Shown: piece by piece, positions 46,182-55,400 of the stretch
Layout of the letters: the number at the start of each line of letters is the position of its first letter
How positions within the stretch are numbered: position 1 is the first letter of the stretch
Source of the DNA: Hymenobacter sp. PAMC 26628
GTDB taxonomy: Bacteria > Bacteroidota > Bacteroidia > Cytophagales > Hymenobacteraceae
DNA length: 64,000 nucleotides
NCBI RefSeq assembly: GCF_001562275.1
Contig: NZ_CP014304.1
Span: 2,666,001-2,730,000, forward strand
Direction: 5' to 3'
Position numbers and translations under genes: made by a program
The notes under the pieces: generated by a model
Database searches by the model: none
What the model saw: the letters and a program-made list of their open reading frames with translations, nothing else
Told to the model about the DNA's origin: nothing

Positions 46182-46784
46182 TTACTCCGGCTGATAGTCC
46201 GCAAACGTACCGTCGCGGTAGAAGATGACGATCCGCCGGATAGCCTTCCCTGGCTCAGCAAACAGCGCCAGTTCAGGGGGGGTACTCCCTGCCGGAGCGG
46301 CGGCCAGCAGCGCAGCCGGGGCACTGACTGGCGCGGGGGCTGGGGCCCCCAAGTCGGTAGCGCCGGGGGAATGGACAGCAGGCGCAGGGGCCGTAGCGGG
46401 CACGGCTGTTAGCGCGGGAAGCGTGGGTGCCTGGGTCCCCGATTCTGGCACAGCGGGCGCCGCAGCCACCGGCGCGGGAGCAACGGCGCGGCGCGGCGCG
46501 GGCACGCGGGGCGTTGCAGGAACAGTTTCGGGGGCTATTTCGGGGGCTATTTCGGGGGCGGCGGGCACTGCGGCGGTGGCCAGCATGGGGCCCATGCCGC
46601 TCAGCAGCCAGGGCATCGCAAGGTCGGGGAAGGCGGCTAGCACCTTTTGGACTACTTCGAGACTGGGCTTGTTACGGCCCGATAAAATGTGGCTCACAAT
46701 GGGCCGGGCCACGCCAATGGCATCCGCAAATTGCGTGGGGCTCAGCTGCCGGGCCAATAGCAGCGCCCGAATCCGGTCGACCAT
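46182..46784 (-). CDS. XRE-type HTH regulator with long Pro/Ala linker
   Basis: A 200-aa protein. Residues 1-66 form a helix-turn-helix of the XRE class (RQLSPTQFADAIGVARPIVS-HILSGRNKPSLEVVQKVLAA) of the type in small phage-repressor-like proteins. Residues 67-170 are a low-complexity linker with repeats such as EIAPEIAPE and APAPV. The last 25 residues (AIRRIVIFYRDGTFADYQPE) are a conserved-looking beta segment. A 14-bp perfect palindrome lies 110 bases upstream of its start. No partner toxin is adjacent. Confidence 0.8.
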   Translation of the reverse strand: MVDRIRALLLARQLSPTQFADAIGVARPIVSHILSGRNKPSLEVVQKVLAAFPDLAMPWLLSGMGPMLATAAVPAAPEIAPEIAPETVPATPRVPAPRRAVAPAPVAAAPAVPESGTQAPTLPALTAVPATAPAPAVHSPGATDLGAPAPAPVSAPAALLAAAPAGSTPPELALFAEPGKAIRRIVIFYRDGTFADYQPE

Positions 46785-46893
46785 GAAAGCTTGTGATTTA
46801 TTTACAAATGTGCGACAAATAAATCATTGTCTTGGTCCGGAGTCTACCCACTTTCCTTAGTTTACAATTATACACAATAGTGGCTATCATCTC

Positions 46894-46929
46894 ACATGTT
46901 TACACTTATAATTACAAGTGTAAACATGT
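46894..46929. promoter_or_regulatory. 14-bp perfect palindrome upstream of the HTH gene
   Basis: ACATGTTTACACTT (46894-46907) and AAGTGTAAACATGT (46916-46929) flank ATAATTAC. Extra TTTACA half-sites lie at 46799 and 46860. It is a probable operator for the HTH protein encoded next to it. The core TTTACAC/GTGTAAA is shared with the higBA palindrome. Confidence 0.6.
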
Positions 46930-46983
46930 CTTTACGCTCCGCTGGGGCCCTTAGTGCTTAGTTGGCTGGATTTCATTGCCTAC

Positions 46984-47022
46984 AAAAAAGGCCCGGCTTG
47001 CCGAAGCAGCTGGGCCTTTTTT
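46984..47022. terminator. Bidirectional terminator
   Basis: AAAAAAGGCCC and GGGCCTTTTTT pair with T-tracts on both strands, 37 bases past the L,D-transpeptidase stop. Confidence 0.8.
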
Positions 47023-47058
47023 GGGCAATGCGAATTTTTTGTCGGCTTTGCACGGGCA

Positions 47059-48840
47059 CTAATCGCGCTTAGGGCTGACGGCTAGGGCAGCCGTTTTGGC
47101 TAGCTGTGGGCGGGTGGCGACCCGCGCCGGGGCGGCCTCGGCGGGTTTGTCAAGCAACTCCCGCGCCAGGGCTTTGTCGTGGCCGTAGATGTCGTCGCGG
47201 AAGTGGGCGTGGCCGTCGGCGTCGGCCCAGGCCGTGAGGTAGACGAGGTACACGGGCAGCTTTTTGGTGAGCGTGATGTACTTCTCGCGGTGGGTGGCCA
47301 CGGTGTCGAGGATGGTTTGCTCGTCCCACTCGGGCTTGTCGCGCAGCAGGTACGCGGCAAGTTTTATGGGCTCCTCTACCCTCACGCAGCCGTGGCTAAA
47401 GTTGCGGCTGACCTGCGAAAACAACTCGCCGTGGGGCGTATCGTGCAGGTACACATCGTTCGAGTTGGGAAAGATGAACTTAGCGTTACCCAAGTCGTTT
47501 TGGGGCCCCGGGCGGCGGCGCACCGTGTACTTAAAATTGTCTTGCGTCACGTTGGCCCAGTCGATGGTGGCGGGGTCGATGACAATGGCCTTGCGGCCGT
47601 AGCCCTTCACCACCTCCATGTTGAGGCGGTCGAGGTACCCAGGGTTAGCGGCCAGCTTATTTTTTAGCTCCTTGTCGATGATGCTGAAGGGCACGTTCCA
47701 GTAGGGGGCCAGCACCACGTACTCCATCTTGTCGCTGAAAATCGGGGTGGCCGTAAGGGTCTTGCCCACGATGACGCGCATGGTCAGCGCCTCCTGGCCG
47801 TTCTCTACCACGCGCAGCCGGTACTCCGGAATGTTGACCAGTAAATAATCGGGCTCAAATTTTTTGGGGAGCCAGCGCCAACGCTCCATGTTCAGCAAAA
47901 CCTGGTCGATGCGCTGGCCGATGGGCACGTTCAGCTCGCGCAGCGTGGCCCCGCTCACTACGCCGTCGGGCCGCAGGCCGGCGTCATTCTGGAAGGCTTT
48001 CACGGCGTTCATCAGCGCCTTGTCGTACACCGGCGAGGCGTGGGCAGCGGTGTCGGCCGGGGCCCCCAGCAGCCGCTGGCGCAACGCCGATACCGCCGGC
48101 GAGGACTGCCCCGGGCGCAGGGCCAGGCCCGCGGGCAGCGCCGGCCAGCCCCCCGCGGCCTCGCGGGTGCGGTAGGCGGCCAGGGCTTTTTTCAGGTTGT
48201 TGTACTCGGGGTGCAGGGGCGCAAACTGGTAGTAGCCGTACTTGCTTTTGCGGTCGCCAAGGTAAGTCAGCAGGGCTTTGTGCAGCTTGATTTTGTTGGG
48301 CTTCACCTGCCAAGCCGTGTTCTTGGCGTCGTGCGGATTGGCCACACCGCGGTAGAAATCGGACGCCCACACGAAGTAAGTGCCCGATAACGCCACGTCA
48401 ATCTCTTGTTCCAGCGCGTCGCGGTGGGCCTCATCGGGCGCTACCTTCAACGCACTGAACAACTTAGCCAAGTCTTTCACCTGGTACTTGCGGGGGTCCA
48501 GGCCCTCGGCGCCAGCTTTGGCGATGGTTTGCAGCAACTGCGTGGCTTGCGGCACCAGCTGGTGGTCTTTGAACCACCCCAGGCGGTACTGCCGCTCGCG
48601 GTAGAACTTCTTCGCCCACGGCAGCTCGGCCCGGAACTGGGGCACGGCCCCCAGGGACCGCGCCACGTAGGCGCTGTCGAGTAGCGGCTGGGGGCCGCTC
48701 ACGCCGGCGGCCGGCGCGGTGGTGCCAGCGGTTTGCCCGGGCTTGTCGGAGCCGCAGCCGCTCAGCAGCGCCGCGCCCAGCCAGCTGCCGAGCAGCACCA
48801 CCAGAAAATATGTAAAAAGGGAACGGCGAACGAAAGGCAT
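47059..48840 (-). CDS. L,D-transpeptidase, YcbB/LdtD type
   Basis: A 593-aa cell-wall enzyme that makes 3-3 peptidoglycan cross-links or anchors proteins. ATG at 48840 gives a membrane or lipoprotein signal (FTYFLVVLLGSWLGAALLSGC). Then come the scaffold domain (about 60-200), a peptidoglycan-binding domain (KALMNAVKAFQNDAGLRPDG) and the YkuD catalytic domain with YLHDTPHGELFSQVSRNFSH-GCVRVEEP, where Cys485 is the nucleophile. Length and domain order match E. coli LdtD (615 aa). The longer frame to 48909 adds no signal. Confidence 0.93.
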   Translation of the reverse strand: MPFVRRSLFTYFLVVLLGSWLGAALLSGCGSDKPGQTAGTTAPAAGVSGPQPLLDSAYVARSLGAVPQFRAELPWAKKFYRERQYRLGWFKDHQLVPQATQLLQTIAKAGAEGLDPRKYQVKDLAKLFSALKVAPDEAHRDALEQEIDVALSGTYFVWASDFYRGVANPHDAKNTAWQVKPNKIKLHKALLTYLGDRKSKYGYYQFAPLHPEYNNLKKALAAYRTREAAGGWPALPAGLALRPGQSSPAVSALRQRLLGAPADTAAHASPVYDKALMNAVKAFQNDAGLRPDGVVSGATLRELNVPIGQRIDQVLLNMERWRWLPKKFEPDYLLVNIPEYRLRVVENGQEALTMRVIVGKTLTATPIFSDKMEYVVLAPYWNVPFSIIDKELKNKLAANPGYLDRLNMEVVKGYGRKAIVIDPATIDWANVTQDNFKYTVRRRPGPQNDLGNAKFIFPNSNDVYLHDTPHGELFSQVSRNFSHGCVRVEEPIKLAAYLLRDKPEWDEQTILDTVATHREKYITLTKKLPVYLVYLTAWADADGHAHFRDDIYGHDKALARELLDKPAEAAPARVATRPQLAKTAALAVSPKRD

Positions 48841-49070
48841 GAAACGGGAAGACGAGGCGCGGGGCCCGTCGGGGAAAAACGACAGATGGGCCGTTGTACT
48901 GGCCGGCACGCGGCGGGGTTACGGGGTCCCCACTCCACCACGTGCCAGCGCAAGTTACGGTATGCCGGGCAGCCTTGCACGTTTGGGGCCAAAATGGCTG
49001 GGCAGGCCGTGTACTTTTGCGGGGCCTGGCCGGGGAAGCCCCGGGACCCGGGTGCTATCCTTCTGCCGCC

Positions 49071-50888
49071 ATGCCTCCCGCCTCCTTGCCCCCGTCCTCC
49101 CCCGACCCCCATAGCCACGCCGGCACCGGCCCGGCCCGAGTGCGCCACCTAGCCCTCGACCTCGCCGTTGACTTCACCGCCCGCACCCTAGCCGGCACCG
49201 CCACCTGGCACTTGGCCGCGCCCGCCGGAGCAGCCGATGTGCTGGTGCTCGACGCTCGCGGCCTGACCTTTGAGGCCGTGGCCGCGGGGACCCATATCGA
49301 GGGGCCCGCCCTAGCGTGGGGCCTGGGCCCCGACGACCCTGTGCTCGGCCAGGCCCTGCGCATTGCCCTGCCGCCGGGCACTGCGGCCATCACCACCCGC
49401 TACCGCACGGGGCCCGGCGCGGCGGCCTTGCAGTGGCTGGCGCCGGGGCAAACGGCCGGCACCGAGCCGTTCCTCTTCACGCAGTCGCAGGCCATCCTGG
49501 CGCGCAGTTGGCTGCCGTGCCAAGACTCGCCCGGCATCCGCTTCACCTACGAGGCCACCGTGCGCGTGCCGCCCCACCTGCTGGCGCTGATGAGCGCCGA
49601 GAACCCGCAGCGCCTCGACCCCAGCGGTACCTACTGCTTCCGTATGGCCCAGCCCATCCCGGCCTACCTGATGGCGCTGGCCGTGGGCGACCTCGCCTTC
49701 GCCCCGCTCAGCGAACGCACCGGCGTGTACGCCGAGCCGGCCACGCTGGCAACAGCCACCTACGAGTTTGCCGACCTGGAGCGGATGGTGGCCACGGCCG
49801 AGCACCTCTACGGGCCCTACAGCTGGGAGCGCTACGATTTGTTGGTGCTGCCGCCCAGCTTTCCGTTCGGGGGCATGGAAAACCCGAGGTTAACATTTGT
49901 AACACCCACAATTTTGGCCGGCGACCGTAGCCTAACGAGCCTGGTGGCCCACGAGCTGGCGCACTCATGGAGCGGCAACTTGGTTACAAATGGAACATGG
50001 AATGATTTCTGGCTGAACGAAGGCTTCACAGTGTATTTCGAGCGCCGCATCATGGAACAATTGTACGGCCGGCCCTACGCCGACATGCTCCAGGTACTGG
50101 GCCGCGCGGCACTCGCCCACACCATTGCCGAGCTGGGCCCCACCAGTCCCGACACCCACTTGCGCCTGCACCTGGCCGGCCGCGACCCCGACGACGGCCT
50201 CACCGACATCGCCTACGAGAAAGGGTGTGCCCTGCTGCTGGCCCTCGAAGCGCGGGTGGGCCGCCCCCGCCTCGACGCTTTTATCAAGGAGTACTTCGCC
50301 CACTTCAGCTTCCAGGCGATGGACACCGACGCCTTCGTTGCGTACTTGCGCACCGCCCTGCTCGACGCCACGCCCGGCCTCGAAGCCGAGATACAGTTGG
50401 CCGCTTGGGTCGACGGCCCCGGCCTGCCCGCGGCGGCGGTGCCCGTGGCCGCCGCCCGCTTCGCCGCCGTGGACGGGGCCCTGGCCCAACTCGCCGGCGG
50501 CGCCGCGCCGGCCGCCCTGGCCCCCGCCGCCGCCGGGTGGAGCAGCCACGAGTGGGTGCACTTCCTGGGCGGCCTCCCGCCCACCCTAGTGGCGAGCAGC
50601 CTCGGGGCCCTCGACGACGCCTTCCACTTCACGGCGTCGGGCAACGCCGAAATTCTGGCCGCCTGGTTGCCGCACACCGTGCGGGCCGGCTACGGCGCCG
50701 CCGACGCGGCGCTGGAAAAATTCCTGCTCCGCGTGGGGCGGCGCAAGTTCATCGTGCCCCTGTACCAGGCGCTGCTGGCCACGGCTGGGGGCCCCGCCCG
50801 CGCCCGCCGGCTGTACGCCGCCGCCCGCCCCAACTACCACGCCGTGGCCACCACCACCCTCGACGCGCTCCTGGCCGAGGGGCCGTAG
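49071..50888 (+). CDS. M1 family zinc aminopeptidase (leukotriene A4 hydrolase-like)
   Basis: A 605-aa aminopeptidase without clear signal peptide. The GxMEN exopeptidase motif is GGMENPRLTF (about 267-276) and the zinc site H294-ELA-H298 with Glu317 in LNEGFTVYFE. The domain order (beta-saddle, thermolysin-like, C-terminal helical DALLAEGP) and size fit the LTA4 hydrolase/aminopeptidase B branch. ATG at 49071 is used; the upstream open frame reads through GC-rich non-coding sequence. It is divergent from the L,D-transpeptidase. Confidence 0.92.
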   Translation: MPPASLPPSSPDPHSHAGTGPARVRHLALDLAVDFTARTLAGTATWHLAAPAGAADVLVLDARGLTFEAVAAGTHIEGPALAWGLGPDDPVLGQALRIALPPGTAAITTRYRTGPGAAALQWLAPGQTAGTEPFLFTQSQAILARSWLPCQDSPGIRFTYEATVRVPPHLLALMSAENPQRLDPSGTYCFRMAQPIPAYLMALAVGDLAFAPLSERTGVYAEPATLATATYEFADLERMVATAEHLYGPYSWERYDLLVLPPSFPFGGMENPRLTFVTPTILAGDRSLTSLVAHELAHSWSGNLVTNGTWNDFWLNEGFTVYFERRIMEQLYGRPYADMLQVLGRAALAHTIAELGPTSPDTHLRLHLAGRDPDDGLTDIAYEKGCALLLALEARVGRPRLDAFIKEYFAHFSFQAMDTDAFVAYLRTALLDATPGLEAEIQLAAWVDGPGLPAAAVPVAAARFAAVDGALAQLAGGAAPAALAPAAAGWSSHEWVHFLGGLPPTLVASSLGALDDAFHFTASGNAEILAAWLPHTVRAGYGAADAALEKFLLRVGRRKFIVPLYQALLATAGGPARARRLYAAARPNYHAVATTTLDALLAEGP

Positions 50889-51029
50889 GCGGGCGCGGGC
50901 CCGCCGGGCGATACCTTATGATACCTTATATATAGGTAGCCGCGGCGGACCCGCGCCCGCAACGGCGGCCGAGCCCCGCCGTGGCCCGACCTTTGCCGGG
51001 GCCCCGCCCAACCCGGGGGCCCCGGCCCC

Positions 51030-51067
51030 AGTTGTTTTATTTTCCCGCAGTTGTTTTATTTTCCCGC
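51030..51067. repeat. 19-bp tandem repeat upstream of cyanophycinase
   Basis: AGTTGTTTTATTTTCCCGC occurs twice head to tail (51030-51048, 51049-51067), 22 bases before the likely TTG start. It sits in the leader or promoter region and may affect expression. Confidence 0.7.
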
Positions 51068-51088
51068 AGTTTAGATTTTAGATTTCCG

Positions 51089-51958
51089 TTGAAAACCACT
51101 CATCCCCTGGGAAAGCTCATCGCCATCGGCGGCAACGAAGACAAGGGCACCTACCCCAACCCCCGCACCCGCCGCAAGTACTACCTGAATTTTTTTGAGC
51201 TGGGCATCCTCAAGCGCGTCGTGTCCGAGTCGGGCAAAGATGACCCGCGCATCGAGGTCATCACCACCGCCTCCATGATTCCGCAGGAAGTGGGGCCCAT
51301 CTACACGGCCTCCTTCGCCATGCTCAACTGCCACAACGTGGGCATCATGGACATCCGCACCCCGGAGGACGCCCGCCAGCCTGAATACCTCGACCGCTTG
51401 CTGGCCGCCGACGTGGTAATGTTTTCGGGCGGCAACCAAGGCCGCCTGCGTGAAATGTTTGGCGAAACGGATTTCCTCGACGCCATGCTGCGCCGCTACC
51501 GCGCCGAAACCCACTTCGTGATTGCCGGCACCAGCGCTGGGGCCATGGCCATGTCGCAGCACATGATCCGGGGCGGTTCCGTGCCCGACGCCCTGCTCAA
51601 GGGCGCCGTGAAGATGGGCCCCGGCCTGGGTTTGCTCCCCACCGCCATCATCGATTCGCACTTTGTAAAACGCGGCCGCTTCGGCCGCCTCATTGAGGCC
51701 GTGAGCCTCTACCCCAAGCTCATTGGCATCGGCCTGGGCGAAGATACTGGCGTGCTCATCACCGGCGGCAACGTGGTCGAGACCATCGGTTCCAACCTCG
51801 TTATCATCCTCGACGGCCACAACGTGGTGCACAACAACGCCGCCGCTGCCAAAAAAGGCACGGCCCTCTCCATCGAAAACCTCACCATGCACGTGCTGGC
51901 CAAGGGCAACGTGTACCACATGGAAGAGCGGAAATTCTACCCCAGTCAAGTCTCCTGA
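51089..51958 (+). CDS. cphB: Cyanophycinase
   Basis: A 289-aa serine peptidase (S51) that cuts cyanophycin (Asp-Arg polymer) to beta-Asp-Arg dipeptides. TTG at 51089 gives MKTTHPLGKLIAIGGNEDKG, the standard family start; no ATG fits. Catalytic Ser149 is in IAGTSAGAMAMSQHM; other family motifs are VVMFSGGNQGRLREMFG, ATAIIDSHFVKRGRFGRL and GIGLGEDTGVLI. No signal peptide, so cytoplasmic. The dipeptide is normally split by isoaspartyl peptidase, and such a gene lies at 63660; a cyanophycin synthetase is not in the window. Confidence 0.93.
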   Translation: MKTTHPLGKLIAIGGNEDKGTYPNPRTRRKYYLNFFELGILKRVVSESGKDDPRIEVITTASMIPQEVGPIYTASFAMLNCHNVGIMDIRTPEDARQPEYLDRLLAADVVMFSGGNQGRLREMFGETDFLDAMLRRYRAETHFVIAGTSAGAMAMSQHMIRGGSVPDALLKGAVKMGPGLGLLPTAIIDSHFVKRGRFGRLIEAVSLYPKLIGIGLGEDTGVLITGGNVVETIGSNLVIILDGHNVVHNNAAAAKKGTALSIENLTMHVLAKGNVYHMEERKFYPSQVS

Positions 51959-52481
51959 TAAGAGGCCCAGTTTACCAATATTTTTACTTTGATTTATTTT
52001 AATTATAATTATTATATATTATTTTTTTAAATCATATAACCTCAAGCCTTGCCAGCAGCCATCATACGGCTAATGCTGAAGTCATTTTTAGTAACAGTTA
52101 TCATTGATGCACCGTCCCTTCATTGCTACGGCCTCATTGCACAGCGCCTCAACAGGCAGTAAAGGAGGACTGAACTAGTAGTTTTGCGTCGGGGATTATT
52201 GCGTTAAGGTTTAATAAGGGGCGTATTTTCATTTCGCCCCCTTACTCCCCAGCGCGGGGCCCGTGCCGACTTTGTGCAGCGCTTGTGCAAATGCTTGCGC
52301 GTAATCCACAAACGATTGGCCACGTACTTGCGATAGAAAACAAAAAGAAATAAAGGCTATATTTAGGCGCTAAACAGTCCTCATAGAGCTTAGCAATTAA
52401 TGTTATAATCCTATTTATATCGAAATTATTATTTTTTCTGAATATTTTCGTCGTTTTTACTTTAATCAGCGCTTATCGAGC
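51959..52481. other. AT-rich leader of the NRPS-PKS operon
   Basis: A 520-base gap, much richer in AT than its surroundings. TAGTTTTG at 52179-52186 matches the Bacteroidota -7 element TAnnTTTG, but no TTG lies 19-21 bases upstream; TATATTTA at 52358 is another weak candidate. No gene is visible. The start codon of the synthetase is at its end. Confidence 0.45.
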
Positions 52482-55400
52482 ATGGACGTTATTGATATTG
52501 ACAGCCCCAAAATGGGCGCGTTGGTGCATACTCCGCGGCTGGTGCACCACTTGTTTGAGCAAGCTGCTAGCGCCCACGCCGGCCGCACGGCCGTCGTTTT
52601 CGGGGCCGATTCCCTCACGTATCAGCAACTGAACGACCGGGCCGACCGCCTCTGTCAATCCGTGCTGCACCACGCGCCCGCGGCCGAGTTTGTGGGCATC
52701 AGCACCACCCGCGGCCTGGACATGGTGGTGGGCGTGTTGGCCATACTAAAAGCGGGCAAGGCCTATTTGCCGCTCGACCCCACGTACCCGGAGCAGCGCC
52801 TGCAGCAGCTTGTCGGCAGTGCCCGCCTGGAAATATGCTTGGCCCCCGCGGCCGAAACGACACTTTTCGCAGGGCTCGGCTTGCGCATGTTGGCCGGTGA
52901 AGGGGCCCCACCGTCCAGTAGGCCCCCCTCACCGGCCGGCGAGCTAGCCTACGTGCTGTTCACCTCCGGCTCGACCGGCACCCCCAAGGGCGTGTGCATG
53001 GGCCACCGGCCGCTGGTGAACTTGTTGCAGTGGCAGCAACGGCGCTCGGCCGCCACCGCCGGCACGCGCACCCTGCAATTTGCGCCCCTGGGCTTCGATG
53101 TGTCGTTTCAGGAAATAATGGCCACCCTGAGCACCGGCGGCACGCTGGTGCTGGTGGCCGACAACCTGCGGCTGGACTTTGCCCGGCTGTTGGCGTTCAT
53201 CGCGCAGCAGGCCATTAATCGTTTATTCCTGCCGTTTGTGGCCCTGCAATACCTGGCAGAAGTGGCTGTTAACACCCAGCAGTTTCCGGCCGGTTTGGCC
53301 GAGGTGATGACGGCCGGCGAACAATTAAAAATTACGCCCCAAATCGCCGCTTTCTTCGCGGCCCTGCCGGGCTGTGTGCTGTTCAACCAGTACGGCCCCA
53401 CGGAGAGCCACGTGGTGACGGAGCTGGCCCTGACCGGTGACCCCGCCGCCTGGCCCGCGCTGCCCACCATCGGGCGGCCCATCGACAACGTCGACGTGTT
53501 CATCGTCGACGAAGCCCTGGCCCTGGTGCCCGCCGGCGCGGTGGGCGAGCTGTGCATCAGCGGGGCCTGCCTTGCCGCCGGTTACTTGCACCAACCGACG
53601 CTAACCGACGAAAAATTTGTGCAGTGGCACGCGCCGACGGGCGATCCGGCCCGCCTCTACCGCACCGGTGACTTGGCCCGCTGGCTGCCCGACGGAAACG
53701 TGGAGTTTTTGGGCCGCCGCGACGACCAGGTAAAAATCAGGGGCCACCGGGTGGAGTTGGGCGAAGTGGAAGCCGCCCTCAATGCCGTGCCCGGCGTGAA
53801 GCAGGCCGTGGTGGTGGCCCGCGATGCCGACACTGGCTCCCGGCGGCTGGTGGCCTACTTGGTGGCCGGAAGCGCTCCCCCCGACGTGACCGAGTTATAC
53901 CAGATTTTGGGGAAAACCCTGCCGGACTACATGCTGCCCGCGGCCTTCGTCTGGCTCGACGACCTCCCCAAAACCACCAGCGGAAAAGTAGACAAGCGGG
54001 CTTTGCCCGCGCCCGCAACGCACCGGCCGGCCCTGGCCACCGTGTACCACCGGGCCGGCACGGCCCTCGAAAAAGCCGTGGCCGGCGTCTGGGCCGAAGT
54101 GCTAGGCTTGGACCGGGTGGGCCTGGACGATAATTTTTTCGAATTGGGCGGCAACTCGCTGCTGGCGCAAAAAACCGTGGCGCTGCTGGAGCACCGCTGC
54201 GCCCACCGGCTGCCCATTACCAAACTCTACCAGTTCCCCACCGTGGGCGGAACGGCGCGCTACCTCGCCCCACCGGCCACCACTCCCAGGCCGGCCGCCC
54301 CAATTTTGGGCCCCAAAGCAGCGACGGGTGACGTGGCTGTAGTAGGCCTAGCCGGGCGCTTTCCGGGGGCCCCCACCGTGGGCGCGCTGTGGGACGTACT
54401 GCGCGAGGGCCGGGAAACTACCAGCTTTTTCAGCCCCGACGAGTTGGACGCCAGCATTCCAGCGGCCGTTAAAAACGACCCGCTGTACGTGCCGGCCCGC
54501 GGCATCATTGCGGGCGCCGACCAGTTCGACGCCGGCTTTTTTGGCCTTACGCCCAAGCTGGCCGAAGCCATGGACCCGCAGCAGCGCCTCTTTCTGGAAA
54601 TAGCTTGGGAAGCCCTGGAGCAAACCGGCCACCTGCCCGCGCATTACGCCGGCCGCGTGGGGGTGTTTGCCGGCTGCGGGCACAACACGTACTTCCTACA
54701 TAATGTGCTGGGCAACCCAGCCGCCAGCCAGGTGGGCAGCTTTCAGGTGATGCTGGCCAACGAGAAGGACTACATCGCCACCCGCACCGCCTACCAGCTC
54801 GACCTGAAGGGGCCGGCGGTGAGCGTGCATTCGGCCTGCTCCACGTCGCTGCTGGCCATTGCCCAAGCGGTGCAAAGCATCCGCAGCGGGCAGTGCGAGG
54901 TAGCGCTGGCAGGCGGAGCCAGCATTACGGCGCCGGTGCGCAGCGGCCACGTGTACCAGGAAGGCTCCATGATGAGCGCCGATGGCCACTGCCGCCCGTT
55001 CGACGCCGACGCCCGGGGCACAGTGTTTAGCGACGGGGCCGGGGTGGTGGTGCTGAAGGACGCCGCCGCCGCCCGCCGCGACGGCGACACGATTTACGCC
55101 GTCATCAAGGGCGTTGGCGTAAATAACGACGGCGGCGGCAAGGGCAGCTTCACGGCCCCCAATGCCGACGGGCAGGCCGGTGCCATCCGCATGGCCCTGG
55201 CCGACGCGGGCGTGGCCCCGGCCACCCTCAGCTACGTGGAGGCCCACGGCACGGCCACCCCGGTGGGCGACCCCATCGAAATGGAGGGCTTGCTCAGTGC
55301 GTTTGGCGCGCAGGCCGAGCGGCAGTTTTGTGCCCTGGGCTCCATCAAAAGCAACATGGGCCACCTCACGGCTGCCGCTGGCGTGGCGGGCTTCATCAAA

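Noticed and set aside
49071..50888. Frames overlapping the M1 aminopeptidase on both strands
   Set aside because: Only the frame with HExxH...E and GxMEN is supported.
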